A stretch of 64,000 bases of DNA. Origin: Acidilobaceae archaeon (GTDB taxonomy: Archaea > Thermoproteota > Thermoprotei_A > Sulfolobales > Acidilobaceae). This document shows, piece by piece, positions 31,786 to 40,321 of this stretch. Position numbers and translations under genes: made by a program. The stretch is from positions 156,364 to 220,363 of the forward strand of contig JALWPV010000028.1 in the NCBI GenBank assembly GCA_027080775.1. Direction: 5' to 3'. How positions within the stretch are numbered: the stretch's first letter is position 1; the number at the start of each line of letters is the position of its first letter. Under the pieces are notes generated by a model. It ran no database searches. It was not told where the DNA came from and worked only from the letters and a program-made list of their open reading frames with translations.

Positions 31786-31939
31786 GCTAGGTGCACCCCC
31801 CGGTTCCCCTGTGGGAACCAGGCTCTCAGAGACCGAGGCTAGCGCCTGCGTATACAGGGCTTATAAAAGGAGGCGCTCAGCCCTGGCCACTCCGCTCATT
31901 CGATCGTCTAAAGGGTGTGTGGTCATCATTGCAGGGGTG

Positions 31940-32016
31940 TGGTGGACCGGCCGGGATTTGAACCCGGGGCCTCCCGGATGCCAACCGGGCGCTCTTCCAG
32001 GCTGAGCTACCGGCCC
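31940..32016 (-). tRNA. tRNA-Ala(GGC)
   Basis: Reverse-strand cloverleaf with encoded CCA: acceptor GGGCCGG with CCGGTCC, giving the G3-U70 wobble pair that marks alanine tRNAs; anticodon stem CCCGG/CCGGG with loop TTGGCAT (anticodon GGC); T-loop TTCAAAT. No intron. Confidence 0.96.
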
Positions 32017-32192
32017 ACCCAGCCGCTAGAGGCTCCCTCCCCACGGCTTATTATAGGTTACCGCCCGTCCGAGGGCCTCTTGGAAGTCGTGCCACACTGG
32101 TTTCCGAGGGGCGGCGCGCTCATAGCGGTACTTCCGGGGTCTCCGCTCCTTAAAGGCGTCGCTCCAAGGATATCTAGGGGGTATCATTTCAA
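32017..32192. promoter_or_regulatory. Region upstream of orc1/cdc6 with ORB-like sequence
   Basis: Archaeal origins often lie beside orc1/cdc6. This 176-bp gap has an AT-rich patch (CTTATTATAGG) and ACTGGTTTCCGAGGGG at 32096-32111, which resembles the core plus G-string of an origin recognition box (CTGG-AAAC-GA-GGGG). Only one convincing copy is seen, so it is a weak origin candidate; it must in any case hold the cdc6 promoter (CTCCTTAAAGG near 32148). Confidence 0.35.
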
Positions 32193-33422
32193 TTGGAGCG
32201 TGTGGAAGATATCTTTGAGCGGGCCATTAAGTCGCCTATATTCAAGAGGAGGGAGGTGCTGCTGCCGGATTACGTGCCTGACTATTTGCCTCATCGTGAC
32301 GCCGAGATTGTTAGGCTGGCCCGCATCCTAGCTCCAGCGCTTAGGGGCGAGAGGCCTAACAATGTGTTCATCTTTGGGTTGACTGGTACGGGTAAGACCG
32401 CTGTAACCCGCTATGTGCTGAGGAGGCTGGAATCCAAGGCCCTAGAGGTGGGTTCCAGGGTCCATAGCGTCTATGTGAACGTGCGCCACCGCGAGACCCC
32501 CTATAGGGTTCTCGCGGATATAGCGGAGGCTATCGGCCTCAAGGTACCATTCACGGGGCTCTCTACAGGCGAGGTTTATGGAAGGATTGTTAAGTGGCTC
32601 CGCAGGAAGACGGGTGTATACGTTGTTGTCCTCGATGAGATAGACTTCCTCGTGAAGAAGCATGGCGACGACCTTCTTTACAAGCTCACAAGGATAAACG
32701 AGCTCCTGGGATCCTCCAGGGTCTCTATAATAGGTATAACGAACAGTGTCAGGTTTGTTGAGTCGCTAGATCCCCGGGTTAGGAGTAGCTTGGGTGAGGA
32801 GGAGATAGTGTTCCCACCGTATAATGCCGAGCAGCTCAAGGACATACTAAGCGAGCGTGCGGCGGAGGCTTTCAACCCCGGGGTTCTAGAGGACGAGGTA
32901 ATCCCCCTCTGTGCGGCGCTGGCTGCCAGGGAGCACGGAGATGCTAGGAGGGCGCTCGACCTGCTCAGGGTTGCTGGCGAGATAGCGGAGAGGCAGGGGG
33001 ACTCCCTGGTGAGGGCCAAGCACGTCCACGCGGCCAGGATGGAGATCGAGAGGGATAGGGTAGCAGAAGTCGTCAGGACCCTGCCCCTACACGCTAAACT
33101 CGTGCTGGCAGCGGTCATAGCCGCTACGGGAGGCGGCAGACTCCAGGCTACTACGGGGGAGGTATACGATTACTATAGGAGGCTAATTTCTATAGTAGGC
33201 GTGGAGGAGGTTACGTTTAGGAGGGTATCAGGGATCATAGGAGAGCTCGACATGTTAGGCCTCATAACGGCGAGGGTCACTAGCCGTGGGCGCTATGGTA
33301 AGACGCGTGTAATCGAGTTAGCAGCCGACACCGGGGCCCTCATCGAGGCCCTCGAGGAGGACCCCGCTATAGAGGATGCGATAGACACTATAGCGGGCGA
33401 GACCCTGGGATTACAGGGCTAG
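32193..33422 (+). CDS. cdc6: Orc1/Cdc6 replication initiator
   Basis: Binds origins and loads MCM. The 409-residue AAA+ plus winged-helix protein has the N-terminal latch (FKRREVLLPDYVPDYLPHRD), Walker A in VFIFGLTGTGKTAVTRYV, Walker B in VVVLDEIDFLVKKHGDD, sensor 1 SIIGITNSVRFVESLDPRV, sensor 2 ARREHGDARRALDLLR-like sequence (REHGDARRALDLLRVAGEIA) and a C-terminal wHTH domain (TFRRVSGIIGELDMLGLI). TTG start. Desulfurococcales usually carry two paralogues; only one is here. Confidence 0.96.
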   Translation: MERVEDIFERAIKSPIFKRREVLLPDYVPDYLPHRDAEIVRLARILAPALRGERPNNVFIFGLTGTGKTAVTRYVLRRLESKALEVGSRVHSVYVNVRHRETPYRVLADIAEAIGLKVPFTGLSTGEVYGRIVKWLRRKTGVYVVVLDEIDFLVKKHGDDLLYKLTRINELLGSSRVSIIGITNSVRFVESLDPRVRSSLGEEEIVFPPYNAEQLKDILSERAAEAFNPGVLEDEVIPLCAALAAREHGDARRALDLLRVAGEIAERQGDSLVRAKHVHAARMEIERDRVAEVVRTLPLHAKLVLAAVIAATGGGRLQATTGEVYDYYRRLISIVGVEEVTFRRVSGIIGELDMLGLITARVTSRGRYGKTRVIELAADTGALIEALEEDPAIEDAIDTIAGETLGLQG

Positions 33423-33464
33423 AATTCAACCAGGCCAGCCCTAGGATCAGCAGGATCGGGGTGT

Positions 33465-34085
33465 GTGGATATATCCGAAGGGCCTACTGTTGTAGGCTGT
33501 GATGATGGAGAGATAAGGAAGGTAGGATTCCAGGAATATACTACATACGCTTGTGTAAGCATGGATTCAACAGCCTATGGCCTATATCCTCGTGATGCCG
33601 CTCTTGGCTTACTCAGAGTAGATGGCCTCGAAGCCTCCTCAGTAATAGCAGTGGCAGCAAGGCTTCTCGAGGCTAACCCTGTAGCAGTTATTCTAGACTC
33701 TATCACTATAGCTGGCTTCAACGTTGTGAGCCCACCAATTATTTATCGCCTCGTTGGCGCTCCAGTTATAGTGGTATACTCCTATAAGCCTAGCTATGCA
33801 CGTCTGAGGAGAGGAGCCCTAAACCTCTCAACATTCAAGATTATTGATAGGATTATAAGGCTCGTAGACAACGCTGTACCGCTTAAGACCAGGAAGGGCG
33901 TGCTCTACGCCCTGCTCTGGGGCATAGAGCCTCCGGAGGCCATTAAGATAGTAGAGAAGTTCCAGATTCACTCTAGGGTCCCCGAGCCCGTAAGGGTAGC
34001 CCACTATATCGCTAGCGCTGCCTCGAGACTACTACGCGGATGCCTAGCACAGCCTAGCAGTCGTGGTGAGCAGCCGCCTCGATAG
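33465..34085 (+). CDS. DUF99 family protein (COG1628)
   Basis: A 206-residue archaeal conserved protein of unknown function, probably with an RNase H/endonuclease V-like fold. Family marks: TVVGCDDGEI (first Asp), VAVILDSITIAGFNVV (strongly conserved LDS.T.AGFN) and PVIVVYSYKPSYARLRRG. GTG start at 33465. It overlaps the open frame in front of mdh, and codon use is richer in A/T than neighbours. Confidence 0.85.
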   Translation: MDISEGPTVVGCDDGEIRKVGFQEYTTYACVSMDSTAYGLYPRDAALGLLRVDGLEASSVIAVAARLLEANPVAVILDSITIAGFNVVSPPIIYRLVGAPVIVVYSYKPSYARLRRGALNLSTFKIIDRIIRLVDNAVPLKTRKGVLYALLWGIEPPEAIKIVEKFQIHSRVPEPVRVAHYIASAASRLLRGCLAQPSSRGEQPPR

Positions 34086-34212
34086 AGTGTGTGCCGTTAA
34101 GACTGCTGAACTCCGTAATAAGGGGGGTTCCAGCGGAGCCAGTACACTCGATATAGACAAGCTAGAATACTGGCATGCATCCCCCTATCAGGCGAGTGAG
34201 GGGTGTAAGGTA

Positions 34213-35145
34213 TTGATAACGATCATAGGAGCGGGTAAGGTAGGCACATCCGCCGCGGCATTCATGATGATAAAGGAGTTAGATGATATACTGCTCATAG
34301 ACATTATAGAGAACAAGCCTCAGGGTGAGGCCCTCGACCTAGGTCACGCTGCTAGCATTCTAGGACTAAGCGTGGACATCAGGGGCTCGAACGACTTCAA
34401 GGACATGGCTGGCAGTGACTTGGTCATAGTCACAGCTGGCTTCCCGAGGAAGCCGGGTATGACAAGGGAGGAACTCGTCGACAAGAACGCTGGTATTATC
34501 GCCGACATAGCGGACAAGATTCTAGAGTATGCCCCTAACGCTGTAGTAATGCTTACGACGAACCCCCTAGACGCCATGACATACCTCATGTACAAGAGGC
34601 TAGGCTGGGACAGGAGCAGGGTTATAGGCTTCAGCGGAGTACTCGACGCTGGCAGACTTGCGTACTACGCATCGAAGAAGCTAGGCATAAGCCCCGCGAG
34701 TATAGTGCCCGTGGTCCTAGGCCAGCACGGCCAGGCTATGTTCCCCGTGCCAAGACTCTCAACAGTCCTAGGCAAGCCCTTGACAGAGCTCCTCAAGCCG
34801 GAGGAGATAGAGGAGATAACTAAGGAGACAGTTGAGGCTGGCGGCACGATAACCAAGCTACGCGGCTACAGCAGCAACTTCGGGCCCGGAGCAGGCCTAG
34901 CAGTTATGGCTGAGGCCATAAAGAAGGGCTACAACAAGGCGTTCATTGCTAGCGTCTACCTAGATGGCGAGTACGGCGAGAAGGATGTGGTGGCCGAGGT
35001 ACCGGTTATACTAGGCAAGGGCGGTATGAAGAAGATAATAGAGCTACCATTAACGGACGAGGAGAAAGCTAAGTTCCACGAGGCCTGCGAGTCCATTAGG
35101 AAGCTAGTCGCAAGCATAGACCCCAAGTACTTCAAGAGAGAGTGA
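34213..35145 (+). CDS. mdh: Malate dehydrogenase (LDH-like type)
   Basis: Interconverts malate and oxaloacetate with NAD(P). The 310-residue product has the Rossmann start ITIIGAGKVGTSAAAFMM, the substrate arginine loop GFPRKPGMTREELVDKNAGI, LTTNPLDAMTYLMYK and the catalytic His in VPVVLGQHGQAMFPV. The Arg in FPRKPGM at the specificity position points to malate over lactate. TTG at 34213, preceded by GAGGGGTG, is chosen since the frame open upstream to 34063 adds sequence without family features. Confidence 0.93.
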   Translation: MITIIGAGKVGTSAAAFMMIKELDDILLIDIIENKPQGEALDLGHAASILGLSVDIRGSNDFKDMAGSDLVIVTAGFPRKPGMTREELVDKNAGIIADIADKILEYAPNAVVMLTTNPLDAMTYLMYKRLGWDRSRVIGFSGVLDAGRLAYYASKKLGISPASIVPVVLGQHGQAMFPVPRLSTVLGKPLTELLKPEEIEEITKETVEAGGTITKLRGYSSNFGPGAGLAVMAEAIKKGYNKAFIASVYLDGEYGEKDVVAEVPVILGKGGMKKIIELPLTDEEKAKFHEACESIRKLVASIDPKYFKRE

Positions 35146-35170
35146 ACGCGCTCGACCTAGGGAGCGGGTA

Positions 35171-35446
35171 TTACCATTCCTCCTCTTCTTTCGGCTCTGC
35201 CTCGAGATACCTCCTCGCGAGGTAGTCTACCTCGTCGCCCGAGGCTTCCCTGAGCCCTTTAGCCTCCGAGAGGCCGCTGCAAGCCCTCCTGAGGGTATCC
35301 GCCGGGATTGGAATGATTAGGCCGTCATAGTCTTCTAGGAAGACCTTGAATATGCCCCTACGTTCATCTACAACTATGTGCAAACAGGGGGGATCAGTGC
35401 ACTTATACTTTCGAGGCCCCTGCGGCTTCCTCCTGCCGCCAGCCAA
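35171..35446 (-). CDS. Hypothetical protein (91 aa)
   Basis: No family recognised. Basic N-terminus with two cysteines (RKYKCTDPPCLHIVVDERRG), a beta hairpin (GIFKVFLEDYDGLIIPIPAD), then helices and an acidic end (KEEEEW). It looks like a small soluble archaeal protein. It lies 13 bp downstream of the metE-like pair in the same direction, possibly co-transcribed. Confidence 0.6.
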   Translation of the reverse strand: MAGGRRKPQGPRKYKCTDPPCLHIVVDERRGIFKVFLEDYDGLIIPIPADTLRRACSGLSEAKGLREASGDEVDYLARRYLEAEPKEEEEW

Positions 35447-35459
35447 TGGGGCTCACCGT

Positions 35460-36467
35460 CTACTCCTCGCCAGCCCACTCCCTCCTAGCGAGTCTGGCTG
35501 CCTCTACCATATTCTTGAGCTTCTCCCTGGCTATCTCGCGGGGTAGCCTCTTGAGCCCGCAGTCTGGGTCTATGTAGACCTTCTCTGGGCCTATAATGTC
35601 TAGCTTCATGAGGTCGTCTATAGCCTTCTTAATCTCTTCAACACTCTCGACTTGAAGACTATGAACGTCGACTACGCCGTAGCCCAGCTCCTTATCGTAG
35701 CCATACTCTTTGAGGTACGGTAGTAGCCTGAAGTCGCTGTTCTTGAACTCCAAGTCGAACTGATCCACGGGGTAGTCTAGTATGTAGGGGAGGATCCTCT
35801 CTATCCTGCCGAAGCATATGTGGACTATCCTCTTAGCGCTGACACCCCTGAATATTACCTCGAGGGCTTCCCCGGCTAGCTCGGCTTCCTCTCTCCACGG
35901 CCTCGTCGAGAGGGCTGGCTCGTCAATCTGCACGTACTCAGCGCCCTTAGCTAGGTACTCGTCCACCTCTCTCCTAATCACCCTCGCCAGGTCGAGTATG
36001 GCCTCCCTCCGATCGCCATAGTGGAGGTCGAAGCTCCACTCGAGCATAGTATAGGGGCCTGTGAGTATAACCTTTACAGGCCTACCACCTGAGATGCTCC
36101 TGGCGTATTCCCAGTCATCCAGAGCCATGGGGGAGACCCACTCCACCTTATCGACGATGATGGGCTTTCTGAAGTAGACGTTATCGAATATTCTAACCCA
36201 CTCCCCGGGGGCGTAGCCCCTTAGCCTCTCCGCGAAGTATACGACCATGTCCTCTCTTGATTGCTCGCCGTCACTCAGTATGTCGACGCCGGCCCATATG
36301 TAGTCCTCTATAACGCCTCTGATAGCCTCTCTTACGAGCTTCTTGAACTCCTCCTCGCTAATGCCCCCTTTCCGCTGTCTCCTGAGGGCCTCCCGAGCGC
36401 TGGGGAGCTTGGGGTAGCTCCCAACGACCGTGGTCGGGAATGCCTTGGGAACAGTGTACGCCGCCAT
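35460..36467 (-). CDS. metE: Core MetE-type methionine synthase (catalytic domain)
   Basis: Transfers a methyl group to homocysteine. The 335-residue product is the C-terminal catalytic barrel of MetE alone. Motifs: [59 protein letters not shown] (IDEPAL), [16 protein letters not shown] (zinc His-x-Cys) and the second zinc Cys in [13 protein letters not shown]. Core MetE enzymes of archaea may take the methyl group from a corrinoid protein instead of folate. ATG at 36467 with GGTGG upstream; 11 bp after its partner gene. Confidence 0.9.
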   Translation of the reverse strand: MAAYTVPKAFPTTVVGSYPKLPSAREALRRQRKGGISEEEFKKLVREAIRGVIEDYIWAGVDILSDGEQSREDMVVYFAERLRGYAPGEWVRIFDNVYFRKPIIVDKVEWVSPMALDDWEYARSISGGRPVKVILTGPYTMLEWSFDLHYGDRREAILDLARVIRREVDEYLAKGAEYVQIDEPALSTRPWREEAELAGEALEVIFRGVSAKRIVHICFGRIERILPYILDYPVDQFDLEFKNSDFRLLPYLKEYGYDKELGYGVVDVHSLQVESVEEIKKAIDDLMKLDIIGPEKVYIDPDCGLKRLPREIAREKLKNMVEAARLARREWAGEE

Positions 36468-36478
36468 TCCACGCCACC

Positions 36479-37522
36479 TCAACCGGCTAGGTATGGCTCG
36501 GGCTTGGCTGTTATCGGTATAACGGCTTCGCCCCCGAGATCTGCCGCCAGGCGCTCGGTGTAGAGGCCTAGGATGTATGTTTTGCGCAGGCTGAAGCGGA
36601 GTGGAACAAGGTCGAGCCACGTAGTCGTTGTCAAGCCGACTTCCTCTAGCTCCCTGCAGGCATCAAGGGCCTTGATAACGAATTCCCTCACATTAGAGTA
36701 GCTATCATCGTGTATCCTCCTAGCGTCTATGACGCCGAGCACCAAGCCGTGCCCCCCGCAGCCCTTCTCGCGGAGTAGTCCGATTGCTCTGGCGGGGGCG
36801 TCACCCACGTCGAGGGATACTAGTGACACCTTCGAGTCTATGATTTCCTCATAGATATCTGGCTTTGGCGTGTCGAAGTAAACTGCAAGGGCTGTGAGGG
36901 CCGTGCCCGCCTCTCTCGCTATCCTCGAGGCGGCCTCCGCAGCGGCTCGGGCGTCGTCCCGCGAAGCTTCTGGGTCGGATAGGAAGGGCTCATCTATCTG
37001 GACAAAAACAGCGCCGTTGGCTACGGCCTCCCTCACCTCAAGGGCTAGAGCGGAAGCTATCTTGTCTACGAGTTCATAGTCGCTGAGGTCTGACTCGTTC
37101 CTGCCCATCTTAACCATAGTGAGAGGTCCGGGGACTACGACCTTGACGCCCGCGGGCTCTGCCAGCATTTTGAGGCCCTTGACCCGGCCGGGTAGGACTA
37201 GCCTCTGGGGCTCCGGCTCCCCGCGGAAGACTGGTATCCTGTAGAAGAAGTTGTTGTCAAAGTAGCGTATTATGCCGTCGAGGTACACGTTTCGCCACGC
37301 CTCCGCGAAGGGCCTGAATATATCGTGCCAGTCGAGCATGCCATCCACCACGAACCTCATGCCGGAGGCCAGCTGCGCGCCTACCACGAGGGCTGAGGCC
37401 CTCTCAAGCTCAACGAGGCCTCTATACGGCTCGAGGGCTCCAGAGTCGAGGTCCCGCATGGTGTAGCGGGCCAGCCTCCCCCTAGGGTACCCTCCCAGCA
37501 CGGAGGCCCAGAACTTGGCCAC
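36479..37522 (-). CDS. MetE N-terminal-like protein, partner of core methionine synthase
   Basis: A 347-residue barrel protein related to the MetE family: [18 protein letters not shown] at the start, [35 protein letters not shown] (GPLT), [16 protein letters not shown] (IDEPFL) and [16 protein letters not shown]. The zinc His-x-Cys of the catalytic barrel is not evident ([12 protein letters not shown] replaces it), so it probably does not bind homocysteine through zinc and may instead receive or pass the methyl group. It forms a two-gene operon with core MetE. Confidence 0.82.
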   Translation of the reverse strand: MAKFWASVLGGYPRGRLARYTMRDLDSGALEPYRGLVELERASALVVGAQLASGMRFVVDGMLDWHDIFRPFAEAWRNVYLDGIIRYFDNNFFYRIPVFRGEPEPQRLVLPGRVKGLKMLAEPAGVKVVVPGPLTMVKMGRNESDLSDYELVDKIASALALEVREAVANGAVFVQIDEPFLSDPEASRDDARAAAEAASRIAREAGTALTALAVYFDTPKPDIYEEIIDSKVSLVSLDVGDAPARAIGLLREKGCGGHGLVLGVIDARRIHDDSYSNVREFVIKALDACRELEEVGLTTTTWLDLVPLRFSLRKTYILGLYTERLAADLGGEAVIPITAKPEPYLAG

Positions 37523-37605
37523 GACCAGGCACCGCCCACGGGGGCCTACTAGTATCCAGACTTAAACCTTGCACTACAGGACAAGCACCTCGGGGGCCCA
37601 GTAGA

Positions 37606-38679
37606 GTGAAGCCACCGCTAAGGGACGCCTACGGCAGGCCGCTCAACAACCTGAGGATATCCGTCACCAGGGAGTGCAACTACCACTGCTTCTTCTGCCA
37701 CGTCGAGGGCCACCCCTCAGGCAGGCCTCTTCCGCCGGGCTCCGAGGATAGCCTCCTAACACCGGAGGAGTACGGTATAGTCGCCAGGGCAGCCTACAGC
37801 CTCGGTATCTCCAGTTTCAAGCTCACGGGAGGAGAACCCCTCGTGAGGCCTGACATAGTAGAGATCGTATCCAGCATCAGAGTCGGGGCCCCGAGAGCCG
37901 ATATATCCATGACTACAAACGGTTACTACCTAGCCGAGCTCGCCTCGAGGCTCGCCGAGGCGGGCCTCGACAGAGTTAACGTGTCGCTCCACAGCCTGAG
38001 GGAGGAGGTTTACAGGAGGATAACCGGTGTTAACGGGCTCAAGAGGGTTCTCGAGGGGTTAAGGGAGGCGTCGAATGCTGGCTTCAAGCTAATTAAGGTG
38101 AATGCCGTAGTACTAAGGGGGCTCAACGACTCGGAGCTATGGAACCTCCTAGAGTTCGCCAGGGACAACGGGTTCGTGTTACAGCTAATAGAGCTGCACC
38201 CGGTCGGCCTAGGATCCCGCACCTTCAAGAGGCACTTCACGCCGCTCGAGGCCTTCGAGAGGGAGCTAGTGGAGAGAGGGGCCCGGATTAGGATCAGGAG
38301 CCTCCACAACAGGCCCATCTACGAGCTACCCGACGGCTCCCGTGTGGAGGTAGTGAAGCCCTACGCTAACCCGCTCTTCTGCCTCGGCTGCAGCCGCGTG
38401 AGGCTCCTGGACGATGGAACCCTGTCGCCCTGCCTCAATTGGAGGGGGAGGAGGGTGGATCTCATAGGCCGCCTTAGGAGCGCTCCCTCCTACGAGGAGA
38501 AGATCTCGAAGGTCATGGAGGCCCTAGTCGAGGTCAACACGCTGCGGAGGCCCTTCTACCTATGGCCCCGCGACGACTCAGGCCTGAGGAGCCTCTTCGA
38601 CGGCAGGCTCGCCCATAGGCCTAGGGGCCCCCTGAGGCTGCGCCTCCCCAAGAAGAGCCCCCAGCCCCCTGGGGACTAG
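37606..38679 (+). CDS. moaA: GTP 3',8-cyclase MoaA (molybdenum cofactor)
   Basis: First step of molybdopterin synthesis from GTP. The 357-residue radical SAM protein has CxxxCxxC in TRECNYHCFFCHVEG, SSFKLTGGEPLVRPDIVEIV, DISMTTNGYYLAELASRL, DRVNVSLHSLREEVYRRITG and the C-terminal second cluster ligands in NPLFCLGCSRVRLLDDG and LSPCLNW. GTG start at 37606. Its last 100 bp overlap the convergent membrane-protein gene, and the basic tail after residue 320 is longer than usual. Confidence 0.94.
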   Translation: MKPPLRDAYGRPLNNLRISVTRECNYHCFFCHVEGHPSGRPLPPGSEDSLLTPEEYGIVARAAYSLGISSFKLTGGEPLVRPDIVEIVSSIRVGAPRADISMTTNGYYLAELASRLAEAGLDRVNVSLHSLREEVYRRITGVNGLKRVLEGLREASNAGFKLIKVNAVVLRGLNDSELWNLLEFARDNGFVLQLIELHPVGLGSRTFKRHFTPLEAFERELVERGARIRIRSLHNRPIYELPDGSRVEVVKPYANPLFCLGCSRVRLLDDGTLSPCLNWRGRRVDLIGRLRSAPSYEEKISKVMEALVEVNTLRRPFYLWPRDDSGLRSLFDGRLAHRPRGPLRLRLPKKSPQPPGD

Positions 38680-39372
38680 GATAGCGCTTTCTTCGAGGGT
38701 GAATCCGAAGAGCCAGGATGCCTCCACGATGTCCTCTACTCTAACCCCGGAGACCCCAATCACTGCTGCCACCAGCGAGGCCGCCGTGAACGCTACTCCA
38801 TATGCCAGGAGGCCCCTCTCCAGGCGGAAGGGGCACCTGCTGGAGCCCAGGGGCGCCCCGAGGGCTGAGGCGGCCGCGTAGACCGCCGACGCTCCCAGGA
38901 GCCCCCACGCCTCGCCAGCAGCGAATAGGAGGGGCGCCCCTGCCAATATGCTGAAGGCGTGGATGACTCCTGCTTCGAGTGCCACGCCGGAGAGTGAAGC
39001 AAGCGCCACCGAGAGGGCGGCCCAGTGGTTAGAGGCCAGGAGCCCTGCAGCCATAGACGCCAAGCCCAGTGCCAGGGGCCTTCGGCTAAGGGCCAGCACC
39101 ACGGCAGCACCCACGATAAGTGTGGTAGCGGCCAGAGTGGGGTGCCTCAGCGCGTCCAACACGAGAGCTAGGGCGGCGAAGGGACTCCATGCCAGGCCCT
39201 CGCCCACGCCTAGACTATATGCTAGCCCCAGGCTCGAGAGCACTGCTACGGCAAGAGCGAGTAACGGGCTCGGGTCAAGGTACCAGGCGAGGCCAGCTAT
39301 GGGTGCGAGGGCGTTAAAAGTACAGTAAGCCGCCCAGCGCGAGCCGCACTCGAGGCCTGAGGGCTCCTTCAA
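38578..39372 (-). CDS. Polytopic membrane protein (264 aa) next to heme O synthase
   Basis: About eight hydrophobic segments (LALAVAVLSSLGLAYSLGVG, LAATTLIVGAAVVLALS, LLAYGVAFTAASLVAAVIGV). No family recognised; the small soluble end is Pro/Glu-rich. It starts inside the last codons of ctaB (4-bp overlap), so the two are probably co-transcribed and may work together in heme or respiratory-chain assembly, for example as a heme A synthase substitute. That role is inference. Confidence 0.68.
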   Translation of the reverse strand: MKEPSGLECGSRWAAYCTFNALAPIAGLAWYLDPSPLLALAVAVLSSLGLAYSLGVGEGLAWSPFAALALVLDALRHPTLAATTLIVGAAVVLALSRRPLALGLASMAAGLLASNHWAALSVALASLSGVALEAGVIHAFSILAGAPLLFAAGEAWGLLGASAVYAAASALGAPLGSSRCPFRLERGLLAYGVAFTAASLVAAVIGVSGVRVEDIVEASWLFGFTLEESAILVPRGLGALLGEAQPQGAPRPMGEPAVEEAPQA

Positions 39373-40262
39373 TGCATGACGCCCCCTAGGAGCCAGTAAT
39401 CGATTGGGAGAGCTATGAAGACCGCCGCTATAACGGGGCTCGCGAACTTGAAGAGAGCCCTCGCCCTCTCCCTATCGGGGCTCGCCTCCCACCTGCTCAC
39501 CGCGCGCATCGAAAGCGCCACTAGCAGGCTTGCCAGTGAAGCCGCTAGCATGCCGTAGCCCTCCACGGCTACGAAGGCCCAGAGGAGGGCGTCCATGACC
39601 AGTAGTGAGGCCTTTATGAGCGCCGTCACCCTCTTAGGCGGTAACACTAGCGGCGCCATCGGTATGCCAGCCCTAGCGTAGTCATCCATATAATAGGAGC
39701 TAATGAACCATATATGCATGGGTATCCAAGACATCACGACGCCTGCCAGTAGGGCACCCCCGAGGTCTATGGTGCCGCGGGCAGCGGCCCACCCCCCAAG
39801 GGCTGGGGCGCCTCCGGCCACGCCGCCGAGTAGGATGTTGACTGGCGACCTGCGCTTCGCTATCTCCGTGTACATTATGATGTCAAACACCAAGCCTAGG
39901 AGCACACTGAAGGCTACATACCTGTTTATGGCCAGCGCCGAGAGGAGCCCGAGGAAAGTTATGGCTACGCAGGCGCTAAGCGCCTCCCCGGGGCCTATGA
40001 GGCCCGATGGCACGGGCCTACCCGCGGTTCTAGGCATGAGCGCGTCTATGTCGGCCTCGAGGACCATGTTCAGAGCCGTCACGCCCCCTATACCGCCGAT
40101 GGCCGCGCCGACCAGCAGGGCTAGGGTTGCTGCGTTGAACCTGCCGCCAGCCGCGAAGTAGGCGCCAAAGAGGGTTACTGATAGTAGGAACAGCTGGAGC
40201 GGCTTCATCATCACCCATATAGCCCTGGCCTTCACTGCCAGCGAGTTGTTGGCCACTTCCAT
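39369..40262 (-). CDS. ctaB: Protoheme IX farnesyltransferase (heme O synthase)
   Basis: Adds a farnesyl or related tail to heme B for cytochrome oxidase. The 297-residue UbiA-family protein has about nine TM helices, the first Asp-rich site NMVLEADIDALMPRTAGRPV (N...D..D..M.RT..RP) and the second YYMDDYARAGIPMAPLV, both typical of CtaB. ATG at 40262 follows family length; the frame is open 78 bp further. Divergent from srp54. Suggests the host makes heme O/A-type cofactors and respires oxygen. Confidence 0.92.
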   Translation of the reverse strand: MEVANNSLAVKARAIWVMMKPLQLFLLSVTLFGAYFAAGGRFNAATLALLVGAAIGGIGGVTALNMVLEADIDALMPRTAGRPVPSGLIGPGEALSACVAITFLGLLSALAINRYVAFSVLLGLVFDIIMYTEIAKRRSPVNILLGGVAGGAPALGGWAAARGTIDLGGALLAGVVMSWIPMHIWFISSYYMDDYARAGIPMAPLVLPPKRVTALIKASLLVMDALLWAFVAVEGYGMLAASLASLLVALSMRAVSRWEASPDRERARALFKFASPVIAAVFIALPIDYWLLGGVMH

Positions 40263-40321
40263 CGCCGCTATGAGGCGGGGCCGCTGGGGGTTAGTACTTA
40301 AGTTCTTACGAATACTAACGG

